DNA from: Mercurialis annua
Lineage: Eukaryota > Streptophyta > Magnoliopsida > Malpighiales > Euphorbiaceae
Assembly (NCBI RefSeq): GCF_937616625.2
Contig: NC_065572.1
Coordinates: forward strand, 42,745,653-42,809,652
Direction of reading: 5' to 3'
Length of the DNA: 64,000 bases
Under the pieces are notes generated by a model. That model made no database searches. It was not told the origin of the DNA and saw only the letters and a program-made list of their open reading frames with translations. The position numbers and the translations under genes are program-made. Position 1 is the first letter of the stretch; each line of letters opens with the position of its first letter. Shown in pieces: positions 50,366 to 60,694 of this stretch.

Positions 50366-50374
50366 GTATTTAAG
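50366..50374 (-). promoter_or_regulatory. TATA-like box, element 2 LTR
   Basis: CTTAAATAC on the minus strand lies about 40 bp before the telo-box AAACCCTAG (50319-50327), with CTCCTCACTACA between, a plausible start region. Element 3 has the same CTTAAATAC and spacing. Confidence 0.5.
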
Positions 50375-50427
50375 TAGGTCGATTAGGTTACAAATGATTG
50401 ACGGAAGTGCCCCCTCGCAAGGCTAGG

Positions 50428-50508
50428 GCTGGTCTCGAACGAGACCAGCATAATTTCGGCAATTCTCGAACGAGACTGGCCTCAAATGGCACAGGTCTCG
50501 TTCGAGAC
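50428..50508. promoter_or_regulatory. U3 palindrome cluster, element 2
   Basis: Three inverted repeats: 50428-50449 (10-bp arms GCTGGTCTCG, centre AA), about 50464-50475 (TCTCG arms, centre AA) and 50495-50508 (GTCTCG arms, centre TT). They lie about 190-270 bp inside the LTR, the same place as in element 1, but sequence between the palindromes is not conserved. Confidence 0.75.
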
Positions 50509-50700
50509 TTGTCTTTGGGCCAAAGAAATTTGGTTTGGCCCATGGGCCAAACCCCCATGGGCCAACCAAACCTAAATAGGGCAAACATCAACCCAATTAA
50601 ACCTTACACGCAAACCAAACGATCCACGATACCCAGAACGACTCAAATTATTTCCGCAACTTAATAATAAAAAAAATTTAAAAATTCCCGGGATATTACA

Positions 50701-50710
50701 TTCTCCCCAA
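50701..50710 (-). other. Polypurine tract, element 2
   Basis: Read on the minus strand this is TTGGGGAGAA directly abutting the TG of the LTR. Confidence 0.9.
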
Positions 50711-50803
50711 CTAATTAAAAATTCGTCCTCGAATTTAACACGATAAGCAATTAACACAAGACAACACGTAACACAAGATAAAAATCATAAAAATCACAGA
50801 AAA

Positions 50804-51676
50804 TCAAGATATCGTACCTCTCGGAAAAAGAAAAGGATAGCGATTCCGCATATCCGACTCGATCTCCCAAGTACACTCCTCTACAGAATGATTGCGCCAG
50901 AGAACTTTGACCATCAGAATCTCCTTGTTCCGCAATTTACGCACTTGCGTATCTACAATCTCAACTAGCTGTTCCTCATAGGACAGCTCTTGGTCAATCT
51001 CAACACTCTGAGGCACAATCACGTGCGAAGGATCAGAAATGCACTTTCTCAACATAGAAAAATGAAACACAGGAGGCACTAACGCCATGTCTGGCGGCAG
51101 AAACAGACGATAAGCCACAGCTCCAATCCTCTCTGAAATCTCATAGGGACCAATATACCTTGGTGCCAACTTCCCCTTGACACCAAAACGAACCACGTCT
51201 TTCATAGGCAAAACCCGAAGAAACACGAAATCACCAACATGAAACTCAATGTCTTTTCTCTTCGGATCAGCATTACTCTTATCCCGACTAAAAGCAGTCT
51301 CTAACCTCCGTTTGATCAACGGTACCTTCTCTGAGGTAATCTGAATAATCTCTGCTCCTGAGAGTTTACGCTCTCCAACCTCCTCCCAGCAAATAGGAGA
51401 TCTACACTTGCGCCCGTACAAAGCCTCATACGGCGCCATCTCGATACTCGCGTGGTAACTGTTGTTGTAATAAAACTCAATCAACGGCAAATGAGTATCC
51501 CAGCTACCCACAAAATCGAGAACACACATCCTGACCATATCCTCCAACGTCTGAATAGTCCTCTCAGACTGACCGTCAGTCTGAGGATGAAAAGTTGTAC
51601 TGAAATCCAACCGAGAACCAAAGGATTCCTGTAACGCTTTCCAGAACCTCGAAGTAAACACAGAACCTCTGTCTTA
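50804..51676 (-). pseudogene. pol: Integrase core (3' part) and chromodomain, element 2
   Basis: The frame resumes after TAA at 51674-51676, which replaces the Ser codon just before the second integrase Asp (DRGS). DGQSERT with the catalytic Glu, the GPY-type module and the chromodomain ([14 protein letters not shown], with both Trp) follow uninterrupted. The family stop has changed TGA to AGA, so the frame reads four residues further to 50804. The 18 codons missing from element 1 are present here ([11 protein letters not shown]). Confidence 0.9.
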
Positions 51677-52716
51677 AATAATAGAAACCGGTACACCATG
51701 CAAACTGACAATCCTGTCGATGTACAACTGAGCCAACCTCGAAGCAGTATACGAAACCTTTATCGGAAGGAAATGAGCTGACTTGGTCATACGGTCAACT
51801 ATAACCCAGATTGAATCGTACCCCTGTCGAGTACGTGGTAAACCAACCACAAAATCCATAGCAATCCGCTCCCACTTCCACTCTGGAATAGGTAGTGGCT
51901 GCAGATAACCAAAAGGTCTCTGATGCTCCAGCTTCACCTGCTGGCACGTCAGACACTTAGAAACATACTCAGCGATATCCTTCTTCATCCCGCTCCACCA
52001 GTAGGTACCCTTAAGATCATGGTACATTTTAGTAGAACCCGGATGAACACTATAAGCAAACTTGTGCGCTTCCTCCAGAATCTGGTCCCTCAAACCATCT
52101 GAATCTGGAACACACAATCTCGAACCATGTCTTAGAACACCATCCACAAAAGTAAACTCATAATTACCATCTTGCTGAATCTCCTAAATAATCCGTTTCA
52201 ACTATGGATCCTCAGCTTGTAAAGCTTTGATCCGATCAATTAAAACGGGTTGCACTTCTAACTGTGCTAACAAACAACCGGCCTGAGAAACCTGAAAACC
52301 ATAGCCTGAAGCTATCAAACCGTGCCACTCTCTAACCATGGGTCTACGCCCAATCTAAGAAATATGAGCCAAGCTGCCCGAAGACTTGCGACTCAACGCA
52401 TCGGTTACCATATTAGCCTTACCAGGATGGTACTGAATAGTACAGTCGTAGTCTTTCAGCAACTCTAACCACCTCCTCTGTCTCAAGTTCAACTCTCTCT
52501 GATCAAAGATATACCTCAAACTCATATGATCAGTGAAAATCTCACAAGTAGCACCATACAAATAATGTCTCCAGATTTTCAGCGCAAAAACCACAGCTGC
52601 CAACTCTAAATCATGAGTAGGGTAATTCACCGCGTGCTTCTTCAACTGTCTGGAAGCATAGGCAATCACCTGTCCATGTTGCATCAGAACGCAACCCAAA
52701 CCAATCCGAGACGCAT
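51677..52716 (-). pseudogene. pol: RNase H (3' part) and integrase N-terminus, element 2
   Basis: After a one-base insertion at about 52716, in the codons just before the RNase H Asp ([10 protein letters not shown]), the frame runs through the rest of RNase H (Asp in FTDHMSL), the HHCC finger and the start of the integrase core (MDFVVGL). Two further stops interrupt it: TAG at 52355-52357 (GAG to TAG) and TAG at 52184-52186 (GAG to TAG). The second is at the same codon as a stop in element 3 (59078-59080), so it predates the split of these two copies. Confidence 0.9.
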
Positions 52717-54260
52717 TCACAATACACTGTGAAACTATCAATGCCAGAAGGCAATGCCAAAACAGGAGCTGTAGTCAAAATCTCCTTGAGCTTCTCAAAG
52801 CTCGCCTCGCACTTGTCAGTCCACTCAAACTTAACACCCTTCTGTGTCAGCTTAGTCAACGGTGCAGATATTCTGGAGAAATCTTGCACGAACCGACGAT
52901 AGTAGCCAGCTAAACCCAAAAAACTTCTGATCTCGGTAACTGACCTTGGCCTCTGCCAATCCATAACCGCCTCAATCTTCTTCGGATCAACCTTAATCCC
53001 ATCTTTCGACACCACGTGTCCTAGAAAGGTAACCTGATCCAACCAGAACTCACATTTTGACAACGTAGCATACAACTGATGCTCACGCAACGTCTGTAGT
53101 ATAGTCCTCAAATGGTAAGCATGCTCCTCCTCGCTCCGAGAATTGATCAAAATTTCATCAATGAAACCGATAACGAATTGATCTAAAAATGGCTTGAACA
53201 CTCTGTTCATCATATCCATAAACGCTGTTGGTGCATTCGTCAGACCAAAGGACATAACCAGAAACTCAAAATGTCCATAACGAGTCCGAAAAGCAGTCTT
53301 AGGCACATCTACATCACGGATTCGAAGTTGATGACACCCAGACCTCAAATCAATCTTGGAAAAACACTTCGCACCCTGCAACTGGTCAAACAAATCATCG
53401 ATGCGAGGAAGAGGATATCTGTTCTTGACAGTAGCATTGTTCAACTGTCTGCAGTCGATACACAGTCGAAAGGAACCGTCTTTCTTCTTCACAAAGAGAA
53501 CTGGAGCACCCCACGAAGAAGTACTCGGTCTGATGAACCCGCTATCCAACAACTCATGTAACTGGTCCTTCAACTCCTTCAGCTCTACAGGAGCCATCCG
53601 ATACGGCGGTATCGAAATCGGAGTTGTACCAGAAACCACATCAATGCAAAACTCAATATCACGATCAGGTGGTAATCCAGGCAATTCCTCTGGAAACACA
53701 TCAATGAACTCATTCACTATCGGAACACTATGCATATCACCACTAGCAAACTCCAAATCACGAACCACAGCAAGAAAACCCTGGCAACCCTTGCCTAACA
53801 TCCGCTTCGCCTTGATGGCAGAAATCAGATTCTTAGGTGTCTCCGCCTTCTCTCCCTGAAAGGAAAAAGGTAGAACACCTGGAATCCTGGACTCGACTGA
53901 CTTCCCTCGAAAGTCAATAGAAGCATAATGGCGCGACAGCCAATCAATTCCCAAGATGACATCAAAAGAAAGAACGTCAAGCACAATCAAATCAGCACAT
54001 AATTCTCTACCCTGAATAACCACTCGGCAAGAAGGATAAACGACGTCCACTACTACACCTTCATACATAGGTGTAGACACAGCTAGAGGTTCACTCAAAA
54101 CAGATGGTGCCATACCCAATTTCCTAGCATAACATGTAGACACAAACGAATGGGTTGTACCCGCATCAAATAATACCAAAACACCAGTAAAAGAAATCGG
54201 AATGGTACCTTGCACCAAAGCATTTGATGCACGCGCATCCTGAGGAGTAAGAGCAAACAC
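52717..54260 (-). pseudogene. pol: Protease and reverse transcriptase, element 2
   Basis: An open stretch of about 510 codons covering protease (LFDAGTTHS), linker, RT and the RT/RNase H connection. The RT signature that reads FIDDILIYS in elements 1 and 3 is FIDEILINS here (53154-53159), so the second catalytic Asp is Glu. The neighbouring SGYHQ has become SGCHQ. Substituting this Asp is known to cripple RTs, so the copy would be inactive even without the frameshift that follows. Confidence 0.93.
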
Positions 54261-54901
54261 TCTGGCCTGACCCTGCGGCTGCTGCTGCTGCTGCGAACTC
54301 TGCCCAGTACCATAACTATTGGAACCTCTACCACCGTTACCACGGTCACCAAAACCCTGCCACTAGAACCTCGGCCCCGCTGGCCACCAAAAGATGTTGC
54401 AGGTTGAGAGTACCCTACAGACTATGTAAACGCAGGTCTCTGCTGCTGATAAGATGACTGCGCCACACTGGAGTTAGACATCTGCTGCCCATATGTCGGA
54501 CACTCCCTGGAAAAATGACCCGGCTAGCCACAAGAGAAACAACCTCCAGGAGCTAACTGACACTGACCATAGTGCCTGCGTCTGCAATTCTGGCAGAACG
54601 GAATGTTCGATCCACCACTGTACCCGCGTCCTGAACCACGGTTACTCCCACTGCTACTAGAACTGTACGGAGCACTCCTAGCACTATGCCTCCCTTTGTT
54701 GTGAGTACGACGACTGCCCTTATTGGATTGAGAAGAGCCACTGTATTAATTCCCACTACCATGCTGCACTGGGCCTGTTGCCCCCCACTAGGAAGATCAC
54801 TCTTTCCCTTCTGATTTTGGAAAGGGTTAGAGATCGTCCCAAAATGAATCAACGAATTCTCCATCCGTCGAGCATTGTCCACTACCCGAGCAAACTCCAT
54901 G
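54261..54901 (-). pseudogene. gag: Gag C-terminal fragment, element 2
   Basis: Remnant of gag from MEFARVV to the zinc knuckle and glycine-rich tail. It is broken by frame changes near 54770 and 54360, and by TAG at 54524-54526 replacing the Gln codon inside the CCHC knuckle (CAG to TAG). Upstream the homology to elements 1 and 3 ends at the ATG of MEFAR, where the LTR-like sequence begins. Confidence 0.88.
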
Positions 54902-54914
54902 TCTACCCCTATTG

Positions 54915-54936
54915 ATAGGTGTAGAATTACACCTAT
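54915..54936. other. Short inverted repeat at LTR-like edge
   Basis: ATAGGTGTA and TACACCTAT flank GAAT, a perfect 9-bp stem 15 bp from the presumed edge. Confidence 0.8.
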
Positions 54937-55108
54937 TATGTGGGTCTATTTTGATGTAATTATGCCATGATTAGTGTCCATTAATGTGGTTTTATTGCTC
55001 ATTTTCATGTCGAAGTGTTTCAGGTACATATTGGCGAGAATCGGGCAATTTGGAGCGTAATTGGAGCAATCAAGACTAGAGGAAGCAGAAGTGATCAAGT
55101 CAGAGCTT

Positions 55109-55270
55109 GTTTCTATCGAAACTTCCTCAGAAACCTCCTCAGAAACGTCTGTCTCGATCGAGACAGATTGGTTTCTATCGAGATTTCTTCAGAAACCATT
55201 TCAGAAATGCATCCAGTGAGCTTTTCACCTAAGCCTGTTTCTATAGAAACCACTTCATTTCGATAGAAAC
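55109..55270. promoter_or_regulatory. Palindrome cluster in the LTR-like sequence
   Basis: A 20-bp perfect palindrome with TCTGTCTCGA half-sites is at 55148-55167 and a 14-bp perfect one (GTTTCTATAGAAAC) at 55237-55250. Near-palindromes of the GTTTCTATCGAAAC type are at 55109-55122, about 55171-55184 and 55257-55270. Single half-sites CAGAAAC lie between them. The cluster is 130-290 bp upstream of the TATA box, the same kind of placement as in the Tekay LTRs, although sequence and family differ. Confidence 0.75.
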
Positions 55271-55400
55271 AACTCATTAATGAAGATGCGTGATTTGAAG
55301 CTAAAAAGGGATATGTGGACAATTTTGTGATCTATTTTGATTGGCTACCTCATTTAGACTTGTCATATAGTGTATTTTTATTCCTTTTTTGTCCTTGAAC

Positions 55401-55409
55401 TATAAAAGG
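55401..55409 (+). promoter_or_regulatory. TATA box of LTR-like sequence
   Basis: TATAAAAGG, a strong plant TATA box; transcription would start about 30 bp downstream, near 55435. Confidence 0.65.
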
Positions 55410-56211
55410 ATCCCTTCTTTTCTATTTTTAGGGGATGCACTCATTTTTAGATTTGTAGCCTCCATTTCACTTTACTATTCTCAGCTTTTTGAATTACACT
55501 TGTTCTTAGTGATATTTAGAGCTTTTGTTATGGATTGAAGATTATTATTATTAATAGAAGATTATTGGTTCCTTTATTATTCTTCTTCATTATCTCTTTT
55601 ATGCTTTGGGTCTTCAATTATTACAAGGTAATTAATCTCTACACTATGTTTATTCCTATTTCTTACTTATTAGTTATTGTTAGTATGTTTGTGATTAGTA
55701 GCTAAACCCCTTGTTTAGGGGTTGCTAATGAAGTTTGATTGTGATTAGTTGACTAGGGTTTGATTTGGGTTCAAGGTTTGTAGTGAATTGTATGCTTAAT
55801 GCCTAGGATAGATTGATCTCCTAATCCTAGGTTAAAGGTTAATTAATTAGGCGAGAGTCACTTAATTACCCGGAATTAGCAAATCACTTAATTAGGGATT
55901 AATCACGCGAGAGCGGTTTAGGGCTTATCGGTTATAGGTTAGCTTCGTGATTGGATTCGATTAGTATCATCGAAATCTAATTACGCGAGAGCGATTTAGA
56001 TTTCGCGGTATTAATTTAATTTCAATTAGCTCTAATTGCGGACTCGAGAGAGCGGATTAGGCATTTTAGAAAAACTTGACCCGAATCAAAATACTAAATC
56101 AACCCCGGTTAGCTAGAACGTTTCAAACCTAATTAGCAACCTCTAAGCATTTCTCTTATTGATTAAATCTTGTGTTAGTTAGTGATTGTTTAGTTAAGTG
56201 TTAATTTAAGT

Positions 56212-56668
56212 AACGTTGGCTTAAATCGCTAAAATGGGGAAACTTTTGGATTTGTTTCGTAATGTTTGTAAACGTTTGGATTAAATTGCTAAAAAGGTGA
56301 CACACATGGATTTGTTTTGTAAAGTTTGTAAACATTTGGCTGAAATCGCTAAAAAGGTGAAACGTTTGGTTTTGTTTCGTAACGTTTGTAAACGTTTGGA
56401 TTAAATTGCTAAAAAGGTGAAACGCTTGGATTTGTTTCGTAATGTTTGTAAACGTTTGGCTTAATTTGCTAAAAAGGTGAAACGTTTGGATTTGTTTCTT
56501 AACATCTGTAAACGTTTGGCTTAAATCGCTAAAAATGTGAAACGTTTGGTTTGGTTTCGTAACGTTTGTAAATGTTTGGCTTATAATGTTAAAAAGGTGA
56601 AACGCTTGGATTTGTTTCAAGACATTTGTAAATGTTTGGCTTAATTTGCTAAAAAGGTGAAACGTTTA
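56212..56668 (-). repeat. Inverted remnant of the 60-bp satellite
   Basis: About 7.6 monomers of the same satellite, read as GGCTTAAATCGCTAAAAAGG and therefore opposite to the array at 1-47841. It is bounded on the left by the LTR-like sequence and on the right by a truncated element-3 LTR. Both junctions are abrupt. An inversion breakpoint, or an inverted neighbouring array, must lie in this region. Confidence 0.95.
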
Positions 56669-57170
56669 TCCAACGAGATTCAAACTAAAATATCATCAAT
56701 CTTGGAATGAAATCAATAACTCAACATCAAGGCAAAAACCGTAGCAATAAGAACAGTGAACTCTCAATCAAAGACAACGCTGAAATACTCAAATCAAAAC
56801 TCAACCGAGACCTCAATTGACGATGGAACAATCACAAACAGAAAGGTAAAACAATTTATAACTAACATACTAAGAGATTCATAATCATGAATCAGCAAAA
56901 TCATGGCCAAAGCTCATGAAAGTATTTGGCAGAAACCAAATCAACGAATAACAGTAATAGTAAACTCAAAACGGTAATCTGTACGGCTATTGAAACGAGA
57001 TGATTTACGTACCGTTAAGCGAAAACGAGATAGGGGATCATAGGTACGTGAATCTAGAATCTCTGAGATCAAACGGAATCAATTTCGATCTAGCAACGAG
57101 AGAGAACGATCAAAAATACGGAATGCCGTTCAAAAGGTAAAACTGAAATTATCAAGAACAATAAAGCTTA

Positions 57171-57171
57171 C
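57171..57171 (-). other. Conserved splice donor in LTR, element 3
   Basis: TTTCG/GTAAGC on the minus strand, the counterpart of 1935 in element 1. Confidence 0.5.
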
Positions 57172-57344
57172 CGAAACAGCGACTTTGACGGCTGATTACA
57201 GCGTTGTTTCTCAGTGAAAATGGACATTAAAGATGGCTAGGGTTTGCTTGTAGTGTGGAGAATGAATTAGGGTAAAAATTTACGTATTTAAGTAGGTCGG
57301 AGTAGGTTAGAATAAGTGACAAAAGTGCCCCCTTGCCTTGTCAA

Positions 57345-57425
57345 GGCTGTTCTCGAACGAGAACAGCCATTTAAGGCCTGGTCTCGTACGAGACCAGGCG
57401 CCAAGCCTGATTCTCGAACGGGAAT
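57345..57425. promoter_or_regulatory. U3 palindrome cluster, element 3
   Basis: 57345-57368 has 11-bp perfect arms (GGCTGTTCTCG, centre AA). 57376-57399 is a 24-bp perfect palindrome with GCCTGGTCTCGT half-sites. 57410-57425 is ATTCTCG-AA-CGGGAAT with one mismatch. Its offset from the LTR edge (169-250 bp) matches elements 1 and 2. Confidence 0.78.
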
Positions 57426-57594
57426 GATCCATTTTATTTTGTTTTTGTTTTTAAAATTGAAGTGGTTGAACCAAGATCAACCACAATCCCGAACCAACTC
57501 GAACCAAATCACTATCTTCGACTTTACTTCAAAACAACCGGAAAATCGTCGGAAATTATCGAAAAAATAAATTAAAATTTTACGGGATATTACA

Positions 57595-57604
57595 TTCTTC
57601 CCAA
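57595..57604 (-). other. Polypurine tract, element 3
   Basis: TTGGGAAGAA on the minus strand, next to the LTR edge; one G has become A compared with elements 1 and 2. Confidence 0.88.
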
Positions 57605-57712
57605 CTAATTAAAAATTCGTCCTCGAATTTAACACGATAAGCAATTACCACCAGAACAACACGTAACACAAATAAAAATCATAAAAGCCACAAAAAATCA
57701 AGATATCGTACC

Positions 57713-58891
57713 TTACGGAAAAAGAAAAGGATAGCGATTCCGCATATCCGACTCGGTCTCCCAAGTACATTCTTCAACAGAATGATTGCGCCAGAGGACT
57801 TTGACCATCGGAATCTCCTTGTTCCGCAGCTTACGCACCTGCGTATCGACAATCTCAACTGGCTGTTCCTCATAGGACAGCTCCTGGTCAATCTCAACAC
57901 TTTGAGGCACAATCACGTGCGAAGGATCAGAAATGCACTTTCTCAACATAGAAACATGAAACACAGGATGTACTAACGACATGTCTGGCGGCAAAACCAA
58001 ACGATAAGCCACAACTCCAATCCTCTCTGAAATCTCATAAGGACCAATATACATTGGTGCCAACTTTCCCTTGACACCAAAACGAACCACGCCTTTCATA
58101 GGCGAAACCCAAAGAAACACGAAATCACCAACATGAAACTCAATGTCTTTTCTCTTCGGATCAGCATAACTCTTATGCCGACTAAAAGCAGTCTCTAACC
58201 TCCGTTTGATCAACGGTACCTTCTCTGAGATAATCTGAATAATCTCCGCTCCCAAGAGTTTACGCTCTCCAACCTCCTCCCAACAGATAGGAGATCTACA
58301 CTTGCGCCCGTACAAAGCCTCATACGGCACCATCTCGATACTCGCGTTGTAACTGTTGTTGTAAGAAAACTCAATCAACGGCAGATGAGTATCCCAGCTG
58401 CCCTGAAAATTGAGAACACACATCCTGAGCATATCCTCCAACGTCTGAATAGTCCTCTCAGACTGACCGTCTGTCTGAGGATGAAAAGTTGTACTAAAAT
58501 CCAACCGAGAACCCAAGGATTCCTGTAACGCTTTCCAGAACCTCGAAGTAAACACAGAACCTCTGTCTGAAACAATAGAAAACAGTACACCATGCAAACT
58601 GACAATCCTGTCGATGTACAACAGAGCCAAACTCGAAGCAGTATACGAAACCTTAATCGGATGGAAATGAGCTGACTTAGTCATACGGTCAACTATAACC
58701 CAAATGGAATCGTACCCCTGTCGAGTACATGGTAAACCAACCACAAAATCAATAGCAATCCGCTCCCACTTCCACTCTTGAATAGGTAGTGGCTGCAGAT
58801 AGCCAAAAGGTCTGTGATGCTCCAGCTTTACTTGCTGGCAAGTCAAACACTTAGAAACATACTGAGCGACATCCTTCTTCATCCCGCTTCA
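57713..58891 (-). pseudogene. pol: Integrase core and chromodomain, element 3
   Basis: An open stretch of 389 codons from the ATG at 58882 to the family stop at 57713. It has the last two Cys of the HHCC finger (CLTCQQ), all three core acidic residues (IDFVVGL, SDRGS, DGQSERT), the GPY-type module and a complete chromodomain ([14 protein letters not shown]). It is the most intact integrase in the window. It is separated from the rest of pol by TGA at 58889-58891 (TGG to TGA in the YWW motif). The 18-residue segment lost in element 1 is present ([11 protein letters not shown]). Confidence 0.92.
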
Positions 58892-59077
58892 CCAGTACGT
58901 ACCCTTAAGATCATGGTACATCTTAGTAGAACCCGGATGAACACTATAAGCAGATTTGTGCGCTTCTTCCAGAATCTGGTCCCTCAAACCTTCTGAATCC
59001 GGAACACACAATCTCGAACCATGTCTTAGAACACCATCCACAAAAGTAAACTCAGAGTTACCGTCTTGCTTAAACTC
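58892..59077 (-). pseudogene. pol: Integrase N-terminal segment, element 3
   Basis: A short open piece between two stops, holding the two His of the integrase zinc finger ([10 protein letters not shown]) and the preceding [10 protein letters not shown] segment. It is in the same frame as its neighbours, so only the nonsense codons break it. Confidence 0.85.
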
Positions 59078-60694
59078 CTAAATAATATGTTTCAACTGTG
59101 GATCCTCAGCTTGTAAAGCTTTGATCCGATCAATCAAAACAGGTTGCACTTGCAACTGTGCCAGCAAACAACCAGCCTGAGAAACCTGAAAGCCATAGCC
59201 TGAAGCTATCAAACTGTGCCACTCTCTAACCATGGGTCTACGCCCAATCTCAGAAATATGAGCCAAGCTGCCCGAAGACTTGCGACTCAACGCATCGGCT
59301 ACCACATTAGCCTTACCAGGATGGTACTGAATAGTACAGTCATAGTCTTTCAGCAACTCTAACCACCTCCTCTGTCTCAAGTTCAACTCTCTCTGATCAA
59401 AGATATACCTCAAACTCTTATGATCAGTGAAAATCTCACAAGTAGCACCATACAAATAATGTCTCCAGATTTTCAACGCAAAAACCACCGCTGCCAACTC
59501 TAAATCATGAGTAGGGTAATTCAGCTCATGCTTCTCCAACTGTCTGTAAGCATAGGCAATCACCTGTTCATGTTGCATCAGAACGCAACCCAAACCAATC
59601 CGAGACGCATCAAAATACACTGTGAAACCGTCAATGCCAGAAGGCAATGCCAAAACTGGAGCTGTAGTCAAAATCTCCTTGAGCTTCTCAAAGCTCGCCT
59701 CGCAGTTGTCAGTCCACTCAAACTTAACACCCTTCTTTGTCAGTTTAGTCAACGGTGCAGATATTCTGGAGAAATCTTGCACGAACCGACGATAGTAGCC
59801 AGCTAAACCCAGAAAACTTCTAATCACGGTAACTGACCTCGGCCTCTGCCAATTCATAACCTCCTCTATCTTCTTCGGATCAACCTTGATCCCATCTTTC
59901 GACACCACGTGTCCTAGAAAGGTAACCTGATCCAACCAGAACTCACATTTTGAGAACTTAGCATACAACTGATGCTCACGCAACGTCTGTAGTATAGTCC
60001 TCAAATGGTAAGCATGCTCCTCCTCACTCCTAGAATAGATCAAAATGTCATCAATGAAGAAGATAACAAATTGATCCAAAAACGGCTTGAACACTCTGTT
60101 CATCATATCCATAAACGCTGCTGGTGCGTTCGTCAGACCAAAGGACATAACCAGAAACTCAAAATGTCCATACCGCGTCCAAAAAGCAGTCTTAGGCACA
60201 TCTACATCACGGATCCGAAGTTGATGATACCCAGACCTCAAATCAATCTTGGAAAAACACTTCGCACCCTGCAACTGGTCAAACAAATCATCGATGCGAG
60301 GAAGAGGATATCTGTTCTTGACAGTAGCCTTGTTCAACTGTCTGTAGTCGATACACAGTCGAAAGGAACCGTCTTTCTTCTTCATAAACAGAACTGTGGC
60401 ACCCCATGGAGAAGTACTCGGTCTGATGAACCCGCTATCCAACAACTCTTGTAACTGGTCCTTCAACTCCTTCAGCTCTGCAGGAGCCATCCGATACGGT
60501 GGTTTCGAAATCGCAGCTGTACCAGAAACCACATTAATGCAAAACTCAATCTCATGGTTAGGTGGTAATCCAGGCAATTCCTCTGGAAACACATCAGTGA
60601 ACTCATTCACTATCGGAACACTATGCATGTCACCACTATCAGCCTCCATATCACGAACCACAGTAAGAAAACCCTGGCAACCCTTGCCTAACAT
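59078..60694 (-). pseudogene. pol: Reverse transcriptase and RNase H, element 3
   Basis: An open stretch of 538 codons. RT has [12 protein letters not shown] and the intact FIDDILIYS signature (Asp pair at 60047-60052). RNase H keeps [10 protein letters not shown], the [11 protein letters not shown]lu and FTDHKSL, and ends with ADALSR. It stops at TAG 59078-59080 in the linker before integrase, at the same codon as element 2's 52184-52186 stop, where element 1 has GAG. Confidence 0.93.

Larger units (their letters stand above)
47842..50700 (-). repeat. 3' LTR of element 2
   Basis: A 2859-bp LTR with the TG end at 50700 and the CA end at 47842. It resembles the visible part of element 3's 5' LTR closely (only scattered differences in the first few hundred bases) and element 1's LTR more loosely. 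Shared blocks are the triple repeat (48435-48554), the CCTAATG hairpin near 48606-48624, the loose four-copy repeat (49264-49475), the splice donor (GT at 50253-50252), the telo-box (50319-50327), the CTTAAATAC TATA-like box (50366-50374) and the palindrome cluster. U3 between these blocks is strongly diverged. Confidence 0.95.
47842..54901 (-). mobile_element. Element 2: truncated Tekay-type chromovirus
   Basis: A minus-strand copy of the same family as element 1, diverged in the LTR. It keeps a full 3' LTR (47842-50700), polypurine tract, chromodomain, integrase, RNase H, RT, protease and the C-terminal half of gag, then stops abruptly inside gag at about 54901. The 5' part of gag, primer site and 5' LTR are missing, and an unrelated LTR-like sequence follows. 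Its LTR joins plus-oriented satellite at 47841 (CGTTT precedes the TG), but without the other end no target duplication can be tested. The copy is dead: truncation, frameshift, several stops and an altered RT active site. Confidence 0.94.
54900..56211 (+). mobile_element. LTR-like sequence of an unidentified retrotransposon
   Basis: About 1.3 kb unlike anything else in the window. It begins TGTCTACCCC exactly at the break in element 2's gag, compatible with an LTR 5' edge. It carries a 9-bp inverted repeat at 54915-54936, a palindrome cluster at 55109-55270, a clear TATA box (55401-55409) and a long non-coding leader with several CGCGAGAGCG motifs (about 55905-56060). No primer site or CA end was found before satellite begins, so its right end is probably lost. 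The layout recalls long LTRs of non-chromovirus Ty3/gypsy elements, but I do not recognise the family. The only notable open frame (55015-55266) crosses the palindromes and has no recognisable product. Confidence 0.6.
56669..57594 (-). repeat. Truncated 3' LTR of element 3
   Basis: Only the first 926 bp of the LTR, counted from its TG edge at 57594, remain; the rest is replaced by inverted satellite. The conserved blocks are present: palindromes, CTTAAATAC, telo-box (57237-57245), splice donor (GT at 57171-57170) and the downstream TCTAGATCGAAAT block near 57085. The leader before the donor contains one ATG, unlike elements 1 and 2. Confidence 0.9.

Noticed and set aside
55015..55266. 83-codon open frame in the LTR-like sequence
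   Set aside because: It is made of the palindrome half-sites and ends before the TATA box; no domain recognised.
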